From NCBI RefSeq assembly GCF_902712915.1, contig NZ_CACTIA010000005.1, positions 744,001-808,000 on the forward strand: DNA of 64,000 nt, written 5' to 3'. The notes beneath the pieces are model-generated. The model was given only the letters and a program-made list of their open reading frames with translations, had not been told where the DNA came from and did no database searches. Origin of the DNA: Acidiphilium sp. C61 (GTDB lineage: Bacteria; Pseudomonadota; Alphaproteobacteria; Acetobacterales; Acetobacteraceae). Of the stretch, positions 59,991 through 64,000 are shown piece by piece; the stretch's first letter is position 1, and every line of letters starts with the position of its first letter. Both the position numbers and the translations under genes were made by a program.

Positions 59991-60617
59991 TCAGCCCGCC
60001 GCGATGCGGCTGATCTGCTGCTTCATCGCGTCGAGCAACGCGCTGACCTGGCCGCCATGATCGTTGATCACGCTCGAATAATCCGACCGCTCGGTGATCC
60101 TGAGCGACGTGCCCTCGACCACGACATCGACGATGCGCGGCGCGCCGCCCACCGTATCGACCACCCATTGCACGTCCGCCGGCGACTCGCCCGGCCTTGT
60201 GACGGTGGTGGCGACCATCTGCCCTTCCGGCCCCGGCTTCGCCCCGTTCACCGCGAAGGTGACGCCCTTGTAGGCGCGGATCTGGTTGGTGATGTTGTAA
60301 GCCAGCGTCTGGTGGAACAGATGCAGATATTCCTGCTGCTGCGCCGGCGTTGCCACCCGCCAGTAGCGGCCGAGCACGAAGCGGCCGATCTGGTCCACCG
60401 CGACGATACGGTCCACCAGCGCGCGCAGCTTGTCCGACTTGGCCTGGGTCGAGCCCGGCCCGTTGACGATCGAGACGAGTTGGTCGCCGGACTGCTTGAT
60501 GAAAGTCTGCGCCACAGCGGCGTTCGGCGCGGCAGCGAGGGCGGCGGCGGGCAGCGCGCCGAGAAACGGCAATACGGCGAATGCGCCGAGCAGAACCCGG
60601 CGAACGGAAGAAGCCAT
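59991..60617 (-). CDS. mlaC: MlaC/Tgt2 family phospholipid-transport substrate-binding protein
   Basis: 208 residues from ATG 60617 (MASSVRRVLLGAFAVLPFLG), a signal peptide. The in-frame start at 60668 would overlap mlaA and precede no signal. Family motifs: AQTFIKQSGDQLVSIVNGPG, AVDQIGRFVLGRYWRVATPA, QQEYLHLFHQTLAYN and GGAPRIVDVVVEGTSLRITE. Periplasmic carrier that shuttles phospholipids between membranes with MlaA and MlaFEDB. mlaFEDB not in the window. Confidence 0.93.
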   Translation of the reverse strand: MASSVRRVLLGAFAVLPFLGALPAAALAAAPNAAVAQTFIKQSGDQLVSIVNGPGSTQAKSDKLRALVDRIVAVDQIGRFVLGRYWRVATPAQQQEYLHLFHQTLAYNITNQIRAYKGVTFAVNGAKPGPEGQMVATTVTRPGESPADVQWVVDTVGGAPRIVDVVVEGTSLRITERSDYSSVINDHGGQVSALLDAMKQQISRIAAG

Positions 60618-60654
60618 CAGGAAATCCTTTCTGCAGTGCGTCGTCTCGAATGCC

Positions 60655-61464
60655 CTACGGCGCGCCATAGGGGCGCGGTTTCATCGCCTCCCGCACTTTC
60701 GCCGGATACCAGGACGGCGGGGTCGCGATGTCGCGCTCGTCGATTGTCTTCAACTGTGCGGCACGATGTTGGCGATAAAGGCTCCGGAATGTGGCATAGG
60801 GATCGAGCGACGATTTCTTGATGTTGTCGATCGTGCCGATCAGGTTGGCCCGCGTGTTGACCACGCTCAGCCCGTCGGAGCCATAATTGAAGATGGTCAG
60901 GCCGGTGGAGGGCGGCGCGGCGGCGGTTGCCGAGAGAAACAGCCCGGCGGGCAGCACCGAGGCATCCCTCAGATCGGACGGGCCGGCGAAGGGCAGATAG
61001 AGATACGGCCCCTCCGGCACGCCGTAGCCGGCCAAAGTGAGGCCGAGATCGGTATAGACCCGCCGGTAGCCGAGCGCGCTCGCGGGGTCGAAGATGCCGC
61101 CGATCCCCACCGTCGAGTTGACGAGGAAGCGGACCAGCGTGGTGCCGGCGTCGCGCGGCTTGCCGGCGGCCATGAATTCGACGAGCTGCGCCGGCGCGTC
61201 CATGTTGTCCATGAAATCGCCGACATGCTGGCGGATCGCCGGGGTGGTGACGTGGCTGTAGCCCACCGCCACCGGCCGCAGCGCATAGGCATCCAGCACG
61301 TTGTCGAACCGGTAGAAGGCCTGGTTGGCCGGTTTCAGCGGATCGTTCTGCTGGCGATAGGCCTCGTAGGCCGCCTGGTTGCTCCGCGGCGGCGGTGTGG
61401 CGCAACCGGCGAGCAGAACCGGCACGGCCAGCAACGACAGCAACGATGTCTTGACGATACCCAC
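60655..61464 (-). CDS. mlaA: MlaA (VacJ) outer-membrane lipoprotein
   Basis: 269 residues from GTG 61464, chosen for AAGGAG 6 bases upstream and a compact signal ending LLAGC (Cys 21 lipobox). MlaA motifs: NDPLKPANQAFYRFDNVLDA, TTPAIRQHVGDFMDNMDAPA, RFLVNSTVGIGGIFDPASAL, YLYLPFAGPSDLRDAS. Removes misplaced phospholipids from the outer leaflet and passes them to MlaC. Directly upstream of mlaC (37-base gap). Confidence 0.95.
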   Translation of the reverse strand: MGIVKTSLLSLLAVPVLLAGCATPPPRSNQAAYEAYRQQNDPLKPANQAFYRFDNVLDAYALRPVAVGYSHVTTPAIRQHVGDFMDNMDAPAQLVEFMAAGKPRDAGTTLVRFLVNSTVGIGGIFDPASALGYRRVYTDLGLTLAGYGVPEGPYLYLPFAGPSDLRDASVLPAGLFLSATAAAPPSTGLTIFNYGSDGLSVVNTRANLIGTIDNIKKSSLDPYATFRSLYRQHRAAQLKTIDERDIATPPSWYPAKVREAMKPRPYGAP

Positions 61465-61663
61465 GAGCCTCTCCTTGTCTCGGCGTCCGGAAAGGCGCCG
61501 CATCATTTCGTGGCGCCCATCCGGGGGATCTGCCCGACCGGCACGCGCGCACCATATTTTTGGTATGTAGCGTCGCGGCCGGGCGGATCAACAGCGCCCG
61601 TCGCCGCGGGCCAGCCTTGCCACCGGCGGCACTTGCTGCCACGAGACGACCGAGGAGTTTCCG

Positions 61664-62596
61664 ATGAGTCACACCCCGCCCCGCGCCGTCCTGGAACGCT
61701 GGCTGTCAGGCCCGCGCATCGATCCGCTGCCCGCGCGCATGCCGCGCGCCCCGGCGCCGGCGATCTCGTTCGAGTTCTTCCCGCCCAAGACCGAGGCGCT
61801 GGAAACCCAGCTCTGGGCCTGCATCCGCCGGCTCGAATCGCTGGCGCCACGCTTCGTCTCGATCACCTACGGCGCCGGCGGCTCGACCCAGGAGCGCACC
61901 CACGCCACCGTCACCCGCCTGGTGCGGGAGACCACCCTTGTTCCGGCAGCGCACCTGACCTGCGTCGGCGCCTCGCGCGGCGAGGTCGATGATGTCGCCC
62001 GCCGCTACTGGGATGCCGGCGTGCGCCATATCGTCGCCTTGCGCGGCGACCCGCCGGGCGGCTCCGCCTATGCGCCGCATCCCGAGGGTTACGCCTATGC
62101 GGCCGACCTCGTCGCCGGGCTGCGCCGCGTCGCCGACTTCGAGATCTCGGTCGCCGCCTATCCCGAAACCCACACCCAGGCGGCAAGCCCGCAGGCCGAT
62201 CTCGACAATCTCAAGCGCAAGCTCGATGCCGGGGCGACGCGGGCGATCAGCCAGGTCTTCTTCGAGACCGGCCATTTCCTCGACTTTCTCGACCGCGCGC
62301 TGGCCGCCGGCATCACCGCGCCAATCATCCCCGGCATCATGCCGGTCTCCAATTTCGGGCAGGCGAAGCGGATCAGCGAGATGGCCGGCACCCATGTCCC
62401 GGCCTGGATGGGCGAGATGTTCGACGGGCTCGACGACGACGCCGAAACCCGCAAGATGGTCGCCGCCAGCATCGCCGCCGAGCAGGTCCGCACGCTGCAG
62501 GCCAACGGCATCGACGAGTTCCATTTCTACACCCTCAACCGTGCCGACCTGACCTACGCGATCGCGCGCATCCTGGGCGTGAAGCCGGCCAGGTGA
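61664..62596 (+). CDS. metF: 5,10-methylenetetrahydrofolate reductase
   Basis: 310 residues. Flavoprotein that makes 5-methyl-THF for methionine synthesis. Motifs: ISFEFFPPKTEALETQLWAC, FVSITYGAGGSTQERTH, HLTCVGASRGEVDDVARRYW, HIVALRGDPPGG, AAYPETHTQA, QVFFETGHFLDFLDRA, IIPGIMPVSNFGQAKRISEM and FHFYTLNRADL. SD GAGGAG 7 bases before ATG 61664. The preceding ~160 bases were checked for a SAM or SAH riboswitch and none was seen. Overlaps the next gene by 4 bases. Confidence 0.97.
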   Translation: MSHTPPRAVLERWLSGPRIDPLPARMPRAPAPAISFEFFPPKTEALETQLWACIRRLESLAPRFVSITYGAGGSTQERTHATVTRLVRETTLVPAAHLTCVGASRGEVDDVARRYWDAGVRHIVALRGDPPGGSAYAPHPEGYAYAADLVAGLRRVADFEISVAAYPETHTQAASPQADLDNLKRKLDAGATRAISQVFFETGHFLDFLDRALAAGITAPIIPGIMPVSNFGQAKRISEMAGTHVPAWMGEMFDGLDDDAETRKMVAASIAAEQVRTLQANGIDEFHFYTLNRADLTYAIARILGVKPAR

Positions 62597-64000
62597 GCGA
62601 CTATCTCGACAGGCTGAACACCGCCCAGCGCGAAGCCGTCGAGGCGGTGGACGGGCCGGTCCTGGTGCTCGCCGGTGCCGGCACCGGCAAGACCCGCGTG
62701 CTGACCACCCGCTTCGCCCATATCCTGCTCACACGCCGCGCCTTTCCGAACCAGGTGCTCGCCGTCACCTTCACCAACAAGGCGGCGCGGGAGATGCGCG
62801 AACGCGTCTCCGCCCTGCTCGGCGAGCCGGCGGAGGGGCTGTGGCTCGGCACATTCCACGCCCTCGCGGCACGGATGCTCCGCCGCCATGCCGAGCTCGT
62901 CGGCCGCACGTCGAGTTTCTCGATCCTCGATCCGGACGACCAGCTCCGCCTGCTCAAGCAGGTGATGGAAGCGCGGCGGATGGACGTGAAGCGCTTCACC
63001 CCGCAAGGGCTGATGGGCACGATCCAGCGCTGGAAGGATCGCGGCCTGCTGCCCGACCAGGTGCCGCGCGAGCTCGATATCGACTGGGGCGCGGAATCCG
63101 CGCGCGACCTCTACACCGCCTACCAGCAACGGCTGCAGGCGCTGAACGCGATGGATTTCGGCGACCTGCTGATGCTCGCGACCGACCTGCTCAAGCGCGA
63201 GCCCGAGATCCTCGCCCAGTATCACCGCCGCTTCCGCTACATCCTGGTCGACGAATACCAGGACACCAACCTCGTTCAGTATTACTGGCTGCGCCTGCTC
63301 GCCCAGGCCTCGAAGAACATCTGCTGCGTGGGTGACGACGATCAGAGCATCTATTCGTGGCGCGGCGCCGAAATCGAGAACATCCTGCGCTTCGAGCAGG
63401 ATTTCCCCGGTGCGAAAATCGTCAGGCTGGAGGCGAATTACCGCTCGACGGCGCCGATCCTGCGCGCCGCCTCGGCGCTGATCGCGCATAATGAAGGCCG
63501 GCTCGGCAAGACCCTGCATGCCGGGCGGAACGATGCCGAGGGCGAGAAGGTCGAGGTTCTCGCCTTCTGGGATTCGGACGAGGAAAGCCGCGCCGTCGCC
63601 AGCCGGATCGAGGCGCTGCGCGCCGACGGCCACCGGCTTGCCGAATGCGCGGTGCTGGTCCGTGCCGGCTTCCAGACCCGCGGATTCGAGGAACGCTTCA
63701 TCACCATCGGCATGCCCTATCGCATCGTCGGCGGCCTGCGCTTCTATGAGCGGGCGGAAATCCGCGACGCCATCGCCTATCTGCGGCTGCTCGCCCAGCC
63801 TGCGGACGACCTCGCCTTCGAGCGCATCGTCAACACGCCGAAACGCGGCCTGGGCGACACCGCGCTGCGCACCCTGCACGAGCGCGCCCGCGCCGATGGC
63901 GTTCCGCTCGCCGAGGCCGCAAGCCGCGTCGTCGCCGAAGGCGGGCTGCGCGGCAAGGCGCGGGACGGGCTGCGCGACCTGCTCGCCCAGTTCGCCGAAT
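62593..64000 (+). CDS. UvrD/PcrA-type DNA helicase, N-terminal part
   Basis: Runs off the window; 469 codons seen. Starts at GTG 62593, overlapping the metF stop (GTGA). Superfamily 1 motifs in order: LNTAQREAVEAV (Q), GAGTGKTRVLTTRFAHILL (I), AVTFTNKAAREMRERV (Ia), GTFHALAARML (Ib), ILVDEYQDTNLVQYYWL (II), CCVGDDDQSIYSWRGAEIEN (III), RLEANYRSTAPIL (IV). Acts in nucleotide-excision and mismatch repair or as a Rep-type accessory helicase; which of these cannot be told without the C-terminus. Confidence 0.95.
   Translation, partial: MSDYLDRLNTAQREAVEAVDGPVLVLAGAGTGKTRVLTTRFAHILLTRRAFPNQVLAVTFTNKAAREMRERVSALLGEPAEGLWLGTFHALAARMLRRHAELVGRTSSFSILDPDDQLRLLKQVMEARRMDVKRFTPQGLMGTIQRWKDRGLLPDQVPRELDIDWGAESARDLYTAYQQRLQALNAMDFGDLLMLATDLLKREPEILAQYHRRFRYILVDEYQDTNLVQYYWLRLLAQASKNICCVGDDDQSIYSWRGAEIENILRFEQDFPGAKIVRLEANYRSTAPILRAASALIAHNEGRLGKTLHAGRNDAEGEKVEVLAFWDSDEESRAVASRIEALRADGHRLAECAVLVRAGFQTRGFEERFITIGMPYRIVGGLRFYERAEIRDAIAYLRLLAQPADDLAFERIVNTPKRGLGDTALRTLHERARADGVPLAEAASRVVAEGGLRGKARDGLRDLLAQFAE

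Noticed and set aside
61507..61663. Possible SAM or SAH riboswitch before metF
   Set aside because: No conserved SAM-II or SAH core was found, only GC-rich hairpins of no known class.

Overview
This is a GC-rich chromosomal segment of an alphaproteobacterium, most likely Acetobacteraceae (Acidiphilium-like). That placement is inferred from gene content: alphaproteobacterial flagellar genes (flaF, flbT, DUF6468 and DUF1217 proteins), an imuA-imuB-dnaE2 mutagenesis cassette with a GAAC-N7-GAAC LexA box, an IS1031-type element and high G+C in the core genes.

Layout. 1-6.5 kb: housekeeping genes (nadC end, DUF3429, a Pro/Tyr-rich secreted protein, cinA-like, GNAT-NUDIX fusion, proA, nadD, rsfS, rlmH, tRNA-Met). 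6.8-10.1 kb: flgF-flgG-flgA-flgH on the minus strand. 10.3-15.2 kb: the SOS cassette. 15.3-19.4 kb: fliL, a DUF6468 protein, a MotE-like protein and a large TPR protein whose second half turns AT-rich. 19.5-32.7 kb: an insertion-sequence graveyard in which elements lie inside one another, around a very AT-rich gene with a glycosyltransferase domain and a methyltransferase-like domain. 32.7-46.9 kb: a second flagellar block, with flgE, flgK, flgL, flagellin, flbT, flaF, a DUF1217 protein, a TPR protein, an OGT-like glycosyltransferase and an aminotransferase on the minus strand, and fliK-flgD divergent on the plus strand. 47.5-48.3 kb: an orphan winged-helix regulator whose receiver domain appears to lack the phosphoacceptor. 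48.4-49.4 kb: a complete IS1031-type element. 49.6-52.9 kb: a small ORF and a multi-domain GT4 glycosyltransferase. 53-64 kb: housekeeping (tsaC; rimP-nusA-ylxR-infB-rbfA; mlaA-mlaC; metF; start of a UvrD helicase).

How it works together. The flagellar blocks supply rod, rings, hook, hook-filament junction, filament, hook-length control and motor-associated factors. The TPR/OGT-like pair lies just downstream of flagellin-flbT-flaF, which suggests a flagellin O-glycosylation module. The translation genes form a classic rimP-nusA-ylxR-infB-rbfA operon.

Most notable: the nested IS architecture can be reconstructed base by base from target duplications; a dispersed palindromic repeat occurs four times and supplies the tsaC stop codon; three genes (nadD, rsfS, ylxR) seem to lack ordinary start codons at the expected site; ImuB looks N-terminally shortened; and the orphan regulator looks phosphorylation-independent. 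No CRISPR array, prophage or toxin-antitoxin locus was seen.
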